This document shows positions 1 to 6,293 of a DNA stretch of 6,303 bases, piece by piece. Location: contig JAJPZL010000196.1 in the NCBI GenBank assembly GCA_021204375.1, forward strand, positions 1 to 6,303. The letters run 5' to 3'. The position numbers were made by a program, and so were the translations under genes. This DNA is from Bacteroides sp. GTDB lineage: Bacteria > Bacteroidota > Bacteroidia > Bacteroidales > Bacteroidaceae. The notes under the pieces were generated by a model, which worked only from the letters and a program-made list of their open reading frames with translations, ran no database searches and was not told the origin of the DNA. Within the stretch, counting starts at the first letter, position 1, and each line of letters opens with the position of its first letter.

Positions 1-34
1 GTAATATGCTTAATACTATGATCTGTTTTTTCAT
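1..34 (-). CDS. Start of a further exported protein, cut by the window edge
   Basis: Only the first 11 codons are in the window, reading MKKQIIVLSIL from an ATG at 34-32. A lysine pair followed by a hydrophobic run is how a Sec signal peptide begins, so this is probably another exported protein. It starts 28 bases after the stop of the preceding gene, on the same strand, and so probably belongs to the same operon. The bases before the ATG are A-rich (AGATAAAGCA), with no strong Shine-Dalgarno sequence, as is common in Bacteroidetes. No family can be assigned from so few residues. A chance ATG is possible, but the position and signal-peptide character argue for a real start. Confidence 0.55.
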   Translation of the reverse strand, partial: MKKQIIVLSIL

Positions 35-62
35 TGCTTTATCTATAATATATCTGGAATTA

Positions 63-653
63 TTATTCATCTACCCGAAACCAGAAGGCTCCGCATCCTT
101 TGTAATTGTGAGTGCCGTCAGGAGCCCCTGTACGTAAGTTGGTACGTATATTCCCTCCTTTATCAAGAATGGCTACTATTTTTTCTTCTTTGTCATAAAC
201 AAGCAGGTAGCAACTTTCGGGAGAGGTCATTTCGGAATATTTGCCGAAAGTTATTTTTCCTTCATTTTTTAGCCGGGTAAAGTAGGGTTGTATCTCTTTG
301 AAGGTAGTAAGAATCAGGATCTCCTGAAGTGTTTTGTTTTCGATCACCGGTATAATCTGTTTTTCTTCTGTATGCTCTTCCTGAACCGGAGCGGAGATTG
401 GAATAACTTCTGTTACAAAAGTATTTTCCTGGGGTTGCTGTTCCTGAGGTTCTGTCTCCAGAATAATCATGTTATCCGCATTATATACCGGAATAATATC
501 GCTCTTCTTTATATATACAAATACACGAGCCATATTTCCCCGGTTCAGATTAACCGTTTCGTATTGTTTGGAAACATCTGTCAGTACCAGATTCTCCGCA
601 TCCCTTAGTTTTTTCTCTCCGGCCACCAATTCGTCAATATTATTGATGAGCAA
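63..653 (-). CDS. Open downstream fragment of the frameshifted exported protein
   Basis: This is the uninterrupted 196-codon part of the gene at 826-63, counted from the first usable start-like codon (TTG at 653). The frame is also open upstream of 653, through codons for ATLPDEAEAIELAYE, back to the frameshift at about 715-718, so this is not a real gene start. It contains the acidic linker and the C-terminal domain of the full protein. An automated caller would probably report this segment alone as a hypothetical protein. Confidence 0.5.
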   Translation of the reverse strand: MLINNIDELVAGEKKLRDAENLVLTDVSKQYETVNLNRGNMARVFVYIKKSDIIPVYNADNMIILETEPQEQQPQENTFVTEVIPISAPVQEEHTEEKQIIPVIENKTLQEILILTTFKEIQPYFTRLKNEGKITFGKYSEMTSPESCYLLVYDKEEKIVAILDKGGNIRTNLRTGAPDGTHNYKGCGAFWFRVDE

Positions 654-822
654 CTCGTAAGCCAGTTCTATGGCCTCTGCCTCATCCGGAAGGGTTGCTT
701 CTGCGTAGATATAATTTTACTCTTTTTGATCTTATTGATCGTCTCTTTAGGATCTTCCTGATTCATTGAGGCGAACAGAGGACTTAATTGAGCGATTATA
801 ATACAGAGTGTAATGAGTTGTT

Positions 823-826
823 TCAT
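823..826 (-). promoter_or_regulatory. ATGA start/stop overlap (translational coupling)
   Basis: The TGA at 825-823 ends the 378-residue exported protein. The ATG at 826-824 begins the next exported protein in another frame. A 4-base overlap of this type usually lets ribosomes that finish the first gene re-initiate on the second, keeping the two products in proportion. The bases before the ATG (CATAAAACA) contain no strong Shine-Dalgarno motif, so coupling may be the main way in. It also supports this ATG as the true start of the downstream gene. Confidence 0.6.
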
Positions 827-1959
827 TGTTTTATGCGTTCTTTTAAAGTGGTTCTGAACTTATCTTTATTTTCATAGAAAAGGTCTGATATATTATGTAT
901 GGGAATGTAGGTGTGTAAAACAGCCGGTATATTCCCTACCACTGTTACCAGCATCGGGTAACTGATACGAAAATGGAGTAAGTGGCTATAACCCAGCAAG
1001 CAGTTTTCTGCGATCACTGTGGCACTTAACTCTTCTGTTGAGAGAGTCTCCAGTCCAAAATAAAGCTCACATCCGGATTGTATATTATAAGTGATCCATT
1101 GTTTTAGAGGCAGGGAGTAACGTTCTTGCTCATTTCCGTATTTTATCTGTTGAATTTCCAGTGAGTAATCTCCTTTAGCCTCTGTACTTAACATGGTATT
1201 TGCCAAGGTTTCTGCCGGATGTTGTTCCAGGTCATTCAGTAAATGGAAATGGTCATCTTCCTTTTTATAATAGAGATCCGGGCTAAAGGCGGGGATCTGG
1301 TAGCTATTCCCTTTACGGATATAGTACTCTTTTTGAGGAGTCTCTGAAAGTTGTTCTATATCAGTAACGGGAAAGGAACAAGGTAACCAGGAGCACCTCT
1401 TTAGCTTTTCGGAAAATTTATCTTCCTGTTCTATTTTATTCATTCCTGATATAAGTTCATACCGGGCCGGAAAAGAGAAAGAGAAAACAACAAGTTCTTC
1501 TTTTTTCCACTCTATCTGCTGACGGTATATATCGGGGTTGCTTAGTTTAATAGATAGGGAATCTGTCAGTAAAGCAATGGAAGTTAGGTTCCCTCTGTTA
1601 AAAAAGGTCTGATCTTCTTCCATCTTTTTACTGACCTCCTGTTTGCTTTCCAACAGGAGGAGTTCCAGGAGATAGCGTTCAGTGAAATTGAACAGTTCCC
1701 TCAGGTTTCCCTCCTTTTGCGAATCAGGAAAAAGAGGGATCCCTATATATAAAACCTCTCCTGTAACCCCTGTCTCTACTACATACTTGTAAGAGTTATA
1801 TGAATAGTCTGTACGGCTTTCAGGAGTAAGTAATTCCTGGGTAATAGCCAGTATATTTCCTATACTCCTGAGTTTCTCGCTGGTATATACCGGGTCGGAT
1901 GCTTCTGCATATAGACAGCATATCCATAACGATAGTGAGACTCTACAGACATTTTTCAT
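823..1959 (-). CDS. Exported protein of unknown function (378 aa), intact
   Basis: An uninterrupted reading frame with a signal peptide: MKNVCRVSLSLWICCLYAEA, with a likely cleavage after AEA at about residue 20 and no lipobox cysteine at the cut. The mature part is soluble-looking and mixed alpha/beta. Recognisable patches include YIGIPLFP (71-78), a leucine-rich helix FTERYLLELLLLE (92-104) and FPARYELISGMNK (163-175). The last resembles, from memory, uncharacterised Bacteroidales proteins, but I know no function for them. No catalytic motif is evident. Its probable place is the periplasm or the inner face of the outer membrane. The ATG lies 11 bases after the stop of the zinc-ribbon gene, and its TGA overlaps the next start, so it sits mid-operon. 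It is free of the lesions that damage its neighbours, which argues that this part of the sequence is reliable and the protein may be made. Confidence 0.85.
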   Translation of the reverse strand: MKNVCRVSLSLWICCLYAEASDPVYTSEKLRSIGNILAITQELLTPESRTDYSYNSYKYVVETGVTGEVLYIGIPLFPDSQKEGNLRELFNFTERYLLELLLLESKQEVSKKMEEDQTFFNRGNLTSIALLTDSLSIKLSNPDIYRQQIEWKKEELVVFSFSFPARYELISGMNKIEQEDKFSEKLKRCSWLPCSFPVTDIEQLSETPQKEYYIRKGNSYQIPAFSPDLYYKKEDDHFHLLNDLEQHPAETLANTMLSTEAKGDYSLEIQQIKYGNEQERYSLPLKQWITYNIQSGCELYFGLETLSTEELSATVIAENCLLGYSHLLHFRISYPMLVTVVGNIPAVLHTYIPIHNISDLFYENKDKFRTTLKERIKQ

Positions 1960-1970
1960 AGGTGAAATTT

Positions 1971-2612
1971 CTATTTACCTATCATTATTGCTTTTATATC
2001 TCCGGATTTCTTGTACCATCTTCCCTGAATAAGCTTTCCGTCCTCATACTCACCAATAATGTAGTCACCTGCTTCTGCATAACGCTCCTTATCATCGCAT
2101 GGGTCAATACGGTACCTTTTAGTAAATTCCATTCGTCCGTTCACTGCGTGAGGTTTGCCGCCTTTGGTCTCTCCTTTCCAGATGGCATAACCAAGATTTA
2201 GTTCGTTGGAAGAGGGAGTAGAGATTTTTTCATCCTCTTTTTCCTCCCCAGGCTCTTCTTCTGTAGAGATAAGTGTTGGATCCGGAACTGATACGGGGTT
2301 TGAAACAACTCCTGTTTCTGTTGTCTTCACTTCCGGTTCTGCTATTTTCTCTTTATTCATACTGAAATAAATTCCTGCTCCTGCTGCTCCTAAAACAACA
2401 ACAGTTCCTATGATTAACAGCAATTTCTTATTTCCATTCCCTCCTGTTCCGGAAGTAGCAGAGGCAGAGCTTGTCTGGAAATTTTCATCCACTTCTTCCA
2501 GCTCTTCGTCACATTCCTGACACTTAAAATCCACATCATCATCTTCTATATACTGAGTCTTTCCGACCATTGTACATGGTCTTACATTGATACATTTTCC
2601 AGCTCTTGTCAT
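1971..2612 (-). CDS. Zinc-ribbon-like, single-pass membrane protein with MORN-like C-terminus
   Basis: An intact 213-residue protein in three parts. Residues 7-34 hold four cysteines spaced C-x5-C and C-x2-C (C7, C13, C31, C34), consistent with a zinc ribbon. They are followed by an acidic stretch and a Ser/Thr/Gly linker (46-61). Residues 64-84 form one membrane helix (LLLIIGTVVVLGAAGAGIYF) preceded by two lysines and followed by KEK. After a Pro/Glu-rich spacer, residues 138-213 have MORN-like phrasing: WKGETKGGKPHAVNGRMEF, then IIGEYEDGKLIQGRWY. With no signal peptide, the Cys domain would plausibly face the cytoplasm and the MORN-like part the periplasm, though the KK/KEK charges leave topology open. 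It starts 11 bases after the tubulin-like gene, so it could physically link that cytoplasmic protein to the envelope. It ends in TAG, which matters for judging the other TAG codons in the window. I would not assign enzymatic activity. Confidence 0.85.
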   Translation of the reverse strand: MTRAGKCINVRPCTMVGKTQYIEDDDVDFKCQECDEELEEVDENFQTSSASATSGTGGNGNKKLLLIIGTVVVLGAAGAGIYFSMNKEKIAEPEVKTTETGVVSNPVSVPDPTLISTEEEPGEEKEDEKISTPSSNELNLGYAIWKGETKGGKPHAVNGRMEFTKRYRIDPCDDKERYAEAGDYIIGEYEDGKLIQGRWYKKSGDIKAIMIGK

Positions 2613-2623
2613 ATCTTACTTTT

Positions 2624-2995
2624 TTATGCATTAATTTTATCAATAATTTCCCGTGCAACTTTGAAGGCTTCGTTAAAGGCTCGTACTACCGGGTCGCTGA
2701 TGCTGTTATTGTGTGCGGCAGTAATACTTTTTACTTTTTCGGCCATTGCCTGCTTCAGCGTAGTCTGTTTCTCTATATGGCGGTATTCTCGGCGGAGCGA
2801 TTCGGTTACCTTGTTACTGAGTAAAGTACAGGCGTTTTCGTCCAGTTTTTCAATGCATAACTCAATGTTTTTGCCCAGGACAGTGATATTATCGTAATCG
2901 ATACTTCCATACTCATCGGTAGAGATAACCGCAAGTTTGGTAAGACCTGTTTCGGGTTCTTCGTATTCCTGAAGAATATTCATACCACGAGCCAT
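2624..2995 (-). CDS. Extreme C-terminal fragment of the tubulin-like gene
   Basis: An open frame of 123 codons from an ATG at 2995 (MARGMNILQEYEEPETG), ending KINA and TAA 11 bases before the zinc-ribbon gene. It overlaps the preceding fragment by 83 bases in another frame. Removing one A from the run at 3019-3014 joins the two as MQKAIPNLLMARGMNIL, so I read this as the end of the large protein and not a separate small gene. The sequence is helical and charged, with no recognised motif. Confidence 0.5.
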   Translation of the reverse strand: MARGMNILQEYEEPETGLTKLAVISTDEYGSIDYDNITVLGKNIELCIEKLDENACTLLSNKVTESLRREYRHIEKQTTLKQAMAEKVKSITAAHNNSISDPVVRAFNEAFKVAREIIDKINA

Positions 2996-3767
2996 CAGTA
3001 AGTTCGGGATTGCTTTTTTGCATCTCTTCTTTTTGTCGCTGTAGCTCTTCGTCAGTCGGTTTGTATAATGAAGGAAGCGATTCGTAATCTTCCAGTTGTG
3101 TTTCGAAGCGGGCTACTTTATCTTGTGCTGAACCCATAAGGCGATCGTAACTGTTACGAAGTACTTCCACGCTTTTCAGGTAACGGGGAGTCAGGTTTGA
3201 TTCCAGATTGATCACAACGATCTCATTGTGATTACCTCCGGTAGATACTTTACAGGTTCCCTGCGGAGAGAGGCTCTCTATGGTACGGGTTACCTCTTTC
3301 AGGAAAGCTTCGTCGTCTTTATAGTCGAGAAGGATCACAAACATACTTTCCCGGATAGAAGGTCCGTCGTTAATTTCCGAAGGATGGTGCTTAGCCATTA
3401 CAGCGGCGTATTTCACCAGACGGGATAATTTATTTTTAAGCCCGGCCGGATTGCTGTTGAATTCATCCTGCAATTTCCGGATGATATTTACCCCTATCAG
3501 TTTTTCATAACCGGTAATGGTAGCCTGATTATCCTGATCATCTGTAAAGAAGGATTCTGCCAATGCCAGGCCACAGCTTTCTGCTACTGAGAGGATATTT
3601 CCTGTTTTAAGTTTATCGACTACTTCCCGGAAGTTCTTTTTATCGTTACTTAGCAGGTTCATGATCTCTGCCCGTACTGTAGCTACCCGTTTATTGTTTG
3701 CACTGGTTTGAATGACAGCTCCTGAACAGATAGAGTGTACTTTAGCCGGATCGTAATTCTTGATCAC
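2913..3767 (-). CDS. C-terminal helical fragment of the tubulin-like gene
   Basis: An open frame of 284 codons from a GTG at 3767. It is in exactly the same phase as the upstream tubulin-like fragment, and the frame is also open from the TAA at 3857 to this GTG (FIKAAEIIAAECGSRCKEE), with no ATG in between. That continuity argues for one gene cut by a stop, not a separate gene. It contains NHNEIVVINLESNLTPRY and a helical region around YKPTDEELQRQKEEMQK. The last 34 residues (from about SNPELTDGSWYEYSSG) are out of frame, after the A6 run at 3019-3014, and are not real protein sequence. Confidence 0.5.
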   Translation of the reverse strand: MIKNYDPAKVHSICSGAVIQTSANNKRVATVRAEIMNLLSNDKKNFREVVDKLKTGNILSVAESCGLALAESFFTDDQDNQATITGYEKLIGVNIIRKLQDEFNSNPAGLKNKLSRLVKYAAVMAKHHPSEINDGPSIRESMFVILLDYKDDEAFLKEVTRTIESLSPQGTCKVSTGGNHNEIVVINLESNLTPRYLKSVEVLRNSYDRLMGSAQDKVARFETQLEDYESLPSLYKPTDEELQRQKEEMQKSNPELTDGSWYEYSSGIRRTRNRSYQTCGYLYR

Positions 3768-3854
3768 CAGTCCTTGACGACTTTGTTGTTCTTCGTTCTC
3801 TTCTTTGCACCGGCTTCCACACTCTGCCGCTATAATTTCTGCTGCTTTGATAAA

Positions 3855-5153
3855 TTACTCATTAGCCTTATCTATATTGGCTTTAACCGTGATAAGGCGG
3901 CTCAGGATTTCGGTAATTAGTTCTTTGCTGAAAAGGCATCCGTAATCCCAGGTCATGGATTCAAATTTTAGCCTGACATTCTGCGTATATTCATTGGCAA
4001 TACTGTCCGGTTTATTTTTGAACAAAGATTTGGAAAGGATTCCCAGTTCTTCCCACTCTCCCTGGAGTATTGCCATTTTACGCTCTGCATCTTTAATGTT
4101 AGAAGAGTACGAAGCACGTAATTTATCTACGTTGTCTTTTTCTTCTGTTAAATGGTCAATGAGGGTACTTACTATTCCTGTAAGCTGGCAAAGCGATTTG
4201 CTACCTTCTCTCCACATCTTCAACAGGTCAGCTTCTATAGTCTCTACAGTATGATTAGCTATTGCTTCCAAACCATATTTCATTTTGTTCTCATAGAAGT
4301 TCTTAACCCCATTTTGTCCCTCTTCCCGGATGGGACGGAATTTCTTTTCAAAGAATTGTTTGGTGCAGTTGTGAATAGCCTGTAGCTTATCGTTGTGCTT
4401 GATTGCCGGATTATTCAACATCTGTACCCGGAAATCGTCTACTACGTTGAACTCATCGGATATAGTACGCCAGTTCTCTTTTTTGTATTCTTCCAGGATC
4501 GGTTTGGAGAGCATCAGGTGTTCCCGGGTAATAGCCCAGCGGGTTTTGTTCTCCCGGTTAGTAACTAATGAATATTCATCACCGGATATGCGTTCGGCCA
4601 GATACCCACTTTCACGGGAAAGGTTGTTAAATATCAATTGGTTGATCGCCTGCCCGGAAAAAGAATATCCAAAGAACTCTTTGATCTCCGGTTCGGGTAT
4701 AGCCAATCGCTTGATACCGTAGCTCATAAATTTAAAGCTGTGTGGTGAACCATAATCTTCATATTTGGGATTTTCACCACTTTCAGCCCGGTGAAAGAAC
4801 TCTTCCGGACTTTCAGTCAACCCCGTTACTCCACCATCGTTGTTAATATGGATGGCTCCAAGTCCTACCGTTTTCTGGAAAATGAATTCTGCCGTGGAGG
4901 CGGGTACGACCTTTTGTACGTCAAATTTTACATTTTGGTTATTCTGTTCCGTAACCAGATAAGCGGAGTAAAACGGAAGGGTAAGCTTCAGTCGCCTCAC
5001 TTCATATTCGCGCTCTCCTACATCCCAGGGCTGGAACAATTGATAGTCCATGGCGTTGAGTTCTGTCAGAGCTGCATAGCCATTGGGTTGATAGTTGGCA
5101 GTAGAAGCCCATGCAGGATTGGGGATCTCATCCGGCAATAAAAGATAAAGCAT
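3855..5153 (-). CDS. Central open fragment of the tubulin-like gene
   Basis: This is the longest unbroken piece (432 codons from an internal ATG) of the tubulin-like gene at 5730-2624. The same frame is open upstream of 5153 through the LAGGTGSG loop at 5240-5217, back to the A7 frameshift, so the ATG at 5153 (MLYLLLPDE) is internal and not a true start. It covers the rest of the GTPase-like domain, with LYLLLPDEIPNP as a core strand and loop, then a helical segment. It ends at the TAA at 3857-3855, after which the identical frame continues open. A gene caller would probably report this piece alone; on its own it lacks the N-terminal nucleotide loop. Confidence 0.6.
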   Translation of the reverse strand: MLYLLLPDEIPNPAWASTANYQPNGYAALTELNAMDYQLFQPWDVGEREYEVRRLKLTLPFYSAYLVTEQNNQNVKFDVQKVVPASTAEFIFQKTVGLGAIHINNDGGVTGLTESPEEFFHRAESGENPKYEDYGSPHSFKFMSYGIKRLAIPEPEIKEFFGYSFSGQAINQLIFNNLSRESGYLAERISGDEYSLVTNRENKTRWAITREHLMLSKPILEEYKKENWRTISDEFNVVDDFRVQMLNNPAIKHNDKLQAIHNCTKQFFEKKFRPIREEGQNGVKNFYENKMKYGLEAIANHTVETIEADLLKMWREGSKSLCQLTGIVSTLIDHLTEEKDNVDKLRASYSSNIKDAERKMAILQGEWEELGILSKSLFKNKPDSIANEYTQNVRLKFESMTWDYGCLFSKELITEILSRLITVKANIDKANE

Positions 5154-5216
5154 GATAGTGAAATTAGTGGTATCCGGATAGCATTTTCTTAGCTGTGCTA
5201 CCGTATCTACAATGCT

Positions 5217-5243
5217 TCCGCTTCCTGTACCTCCTGCCAGTCC
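5217..5243 (-). other. Tubulin/FtsZ GTP-binding signature loop (GLAGGTGSG)
   Basis: Read on the minus strand these codons give GLAGGTGSG. It matches the T4 loop of the tubulin/FtsZ superfamily, where FtsZ has GGGTGTG and tubulin GGGTGSG, with one Gly replaced by Ala. In the family this loop binds the GTP phosphates. It is the strongest single piece of evidence for the family call. The hydrophobic strand before it (ITFHVVCGL) and helix after it (SIVDTVAQLRK) fit the expected Rossmann-like fold. Confidence 0.8.
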
Positions 5244-5730
5244 GCATACGACATGGAAGGTTATACTTTGGCTAACCGGGTTCAGTTGTAATTTCTGAAC
5301 CTTTATTCCTACTTTTTTATTGAAACTTTCGGCTCCGTTGGCAAAGAGTAACCTTCCCAGCCTTCTTTTTTTGTCCGGCTGCTCCGAAAGAGATCTTAGG
5401 ATTATTGATAATATTACTCTACTCTTCCTGATTGCCGAGCCAGGGTGCCAGATATTTGTACCGGTTCTTATTGTTTACGTAATCAGCCAGATTAGCCGCT
5501 TTGATCTCTACAACAGAGTCTTCATCTAATTTTATACTCTGGCCCATGACTGTCTATTGAGCAGGATCGTCCATTCTCAGATCTACCCCACTGGATTCGA
5601 CATAGAGATAGTCAATCCATATATCTTTCGGTTGAAGAGATCCTTTAAACTTTTCAAATATCAATTTTCGGTATGCGGCCAGGACTCTTCCTCCGGTTCC
5701 TCCCAGCCCGATGATCAAAGGGTTATTCAT

Positions 5731-5755
5731 TGTATCAGTTTTTTATATATTATAT
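5731..5755 (-). other. A/T-rich junction before the tubulin-like gene
   Basis: The 25 bases between the membrane-protein stop and the tubulin-like ATG read, on the minus strand, as an A/T-rich spacer (ATATAATATATAAAAAACTG and then ATACA). There is no AGGAGG-like sequence. A-rich leaders without a Shine-Dalgarno are common in Bacteroidetes. I see no match to the Bacteroides -7 (TAnnTTTG) or -33 (TTTG) promoter elements, so transcription probably comes from further upstream. Confidence 0.35.
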
Positions 5756-6293
5756 TTAATCGTAATCCGGATAAGGATATCTGTAAGAAGAATAGGCTTT
5801 TCCTGCTTTCTTTTTCGCATCCCTGTAGATACCTGCGCAGCATAGGATTATAATTCCTGACAGCTAAATCCCTTTTCGAAGGATCTGTTTATTTAATCGG
5901 CTATGGATCATCCGGAAAAGGGATGAAAGAGAACCTTCCAGGGAGACCTCTGCTACTCCCAAAGATGTAACCGGTATTTCTAATTGCAAATACTCCTGGA
6001 GTTTTGTCAGGGCACTGTTTAACTCTTCCTACGGGATAGCGGATGAAATATTCCCTACAGCAGAAGCTTTCTTCTCTATTTTATGTACCTCTTTCTTGAT
6101 GCTTATAATTCCGGAGAGCAAAAAGGTATTGATTGAAAAATGATGACTCCGATAAGGAGGATCGAGAGGCTTCCGGCCGAAAAGTAATATCGGGCATAAG
6201 TTTGGCTAGCAACTATGTACAGGAGGAATATCCATGCTATAGAAGCAATTATAGAAATTATTAGTGCTAATATCAGGTTGCCTAAAAAAACAT
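5756..6293 (-). pseudogene. Small membrane protein upstream of the tubulin-like gene, with two stops and one or two frameshifts
   Basis: A damaged gene with no long open frame. Reading through two TAG codons (6031-6029 and 5866-5864) and restoring one T at each of two T runs (6290-6284 and 6124-6120) gives about 179 residues. Membrane segments lie at about 5-28 (LILALIISIIASIAWIFLLY), 42-65 (SILLIGVIIFQSIPFLLSG) and 146-157 (SGIIILCCAGIY), with an amphipathic central domain and a Tyr/Pro-rich tail ending YRYPYPDYD and TAA. The ATG at 6293 needs the first repair. Otherwise the frame continues rightwards to a TGA at the window edge, so the true start may lie outside. The stop is 25 bases before the tubulin-like start. 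Plausibly it is the membrane partner that recruits the tubulin-like protein; this is inferred from order alone. No family recognised. Confidence 0.6.

Larger units (their letters stand above)
63..826 (-). pseudogene. Exported protein with Glu/Gln/Pro-rich linker; one frameshift
   Basis: I do not recognise a named family. The ATG at 826-824 overlaps the TGA of the upstream gene as ATGA, which suggests translational coupling. It opens a clear signal peptide (MKQLITLCIIIAQLSPLFAS). The frame then breaks near the A4 run at 718-715. Restoring one A gives a smooth junction, KKSKNYIYAEATLPDEAEA, leading into the long downstream frame that runs to the TAA before 63. The repaired protein is about 254 residues: signal peptide 1-20, a helical domain with an acidic NYIYAEAT region to about 120, a Glu/Gln/Pro-rich linker at about 124-163, and a C-terminal domain ending GCGAFWFRVDE. 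The two-domain layout with a flexible linker suits a periplasmic or envelope protein. A start at the in-frame TTG at 653 would discard both the signal peptide and conserved-looking sequence, so I reject it. With only one lesion, a sequencing error in an intact gene is quite possible. Confidence 0.7.
2624..5730 (-). pseudogene. Large tubulin/FtsZ-superfamily protein (Tubulin_2-like), interrupted by 3 stops and 2 frameshifts
   Basis: The ATG at 5730-5728 opens MNNPLIIGLGGTGGRVL, a glycine-rich nucleotide-binding loop. At about residues 164-171, LAGGTGSG is the tubulin/FtsZ signature (GGGTG[S/T]G-like) that contacts GTP phosphates, followed by SIVDTVAQLRKCYPD. The remainder is long and largely helical, with coiled-coil-like Glu/Lys stretches around 540-625 and a helical C-terminus. 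Repairing the frame gives about 1034 residues, far longer than FtsZ (about 380) but in line with my memory of Bacteroidales tubulin-like proteins. Interruptions: TAG at 5556-5554 (codon 59) and 5421-5419 (codon 104), one extra A in the A7 run at 5372-5366, TAA at 3857-3855 (codon 625), and one extra A in the A6 run at 3019-3014. Both repairs restore sensible sequence (GQKRRLGRLLF; MQKAIPNLLMARGM). Family membership rests on the two loops and overall form; filament formation is inferred. It is probably cytoplasmic, acting with the membrane genes on either side. Confidence 0.75.

Noticed and set aside
35..62. Rho-independent terminator or promoter in the gap before the last partial gene
   Set aside because: The gap is 28 bases of A/T-rich sequence without a GC-rich hairpin plus T run, and without a Bacteroides-type -7/-33 pair.
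2624..2995. A separate small gene starting at ATG 2995
   Set aside because: It overlaps the preceding fragment by 83 bases, and a one-base correction at the A6 run joins the two smoothly. It is better read as the C-terminus of the large protein.
3768..3862. ATG at 3862 overlapping the TAA of the tubulin-like fragment as a start for a separate downstream gene
   Set aside because: Its frame meets TAG after 10 codons and TGA after 32 and is out of phase with the following open frame. The tubulin-like frame itself continues in phase past the TAA.
288..5853. Many plus-strand open frames of 60-116 codons, such as 288-608, 2606-2824 and 4791-5141
   Set aside because: They lie antisense to well-supported minus-strand genes, have odd composition (rich in Phe, Cys, Ser, Leu) and no recognisable motifs. 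They are shadows of the real coding strand.
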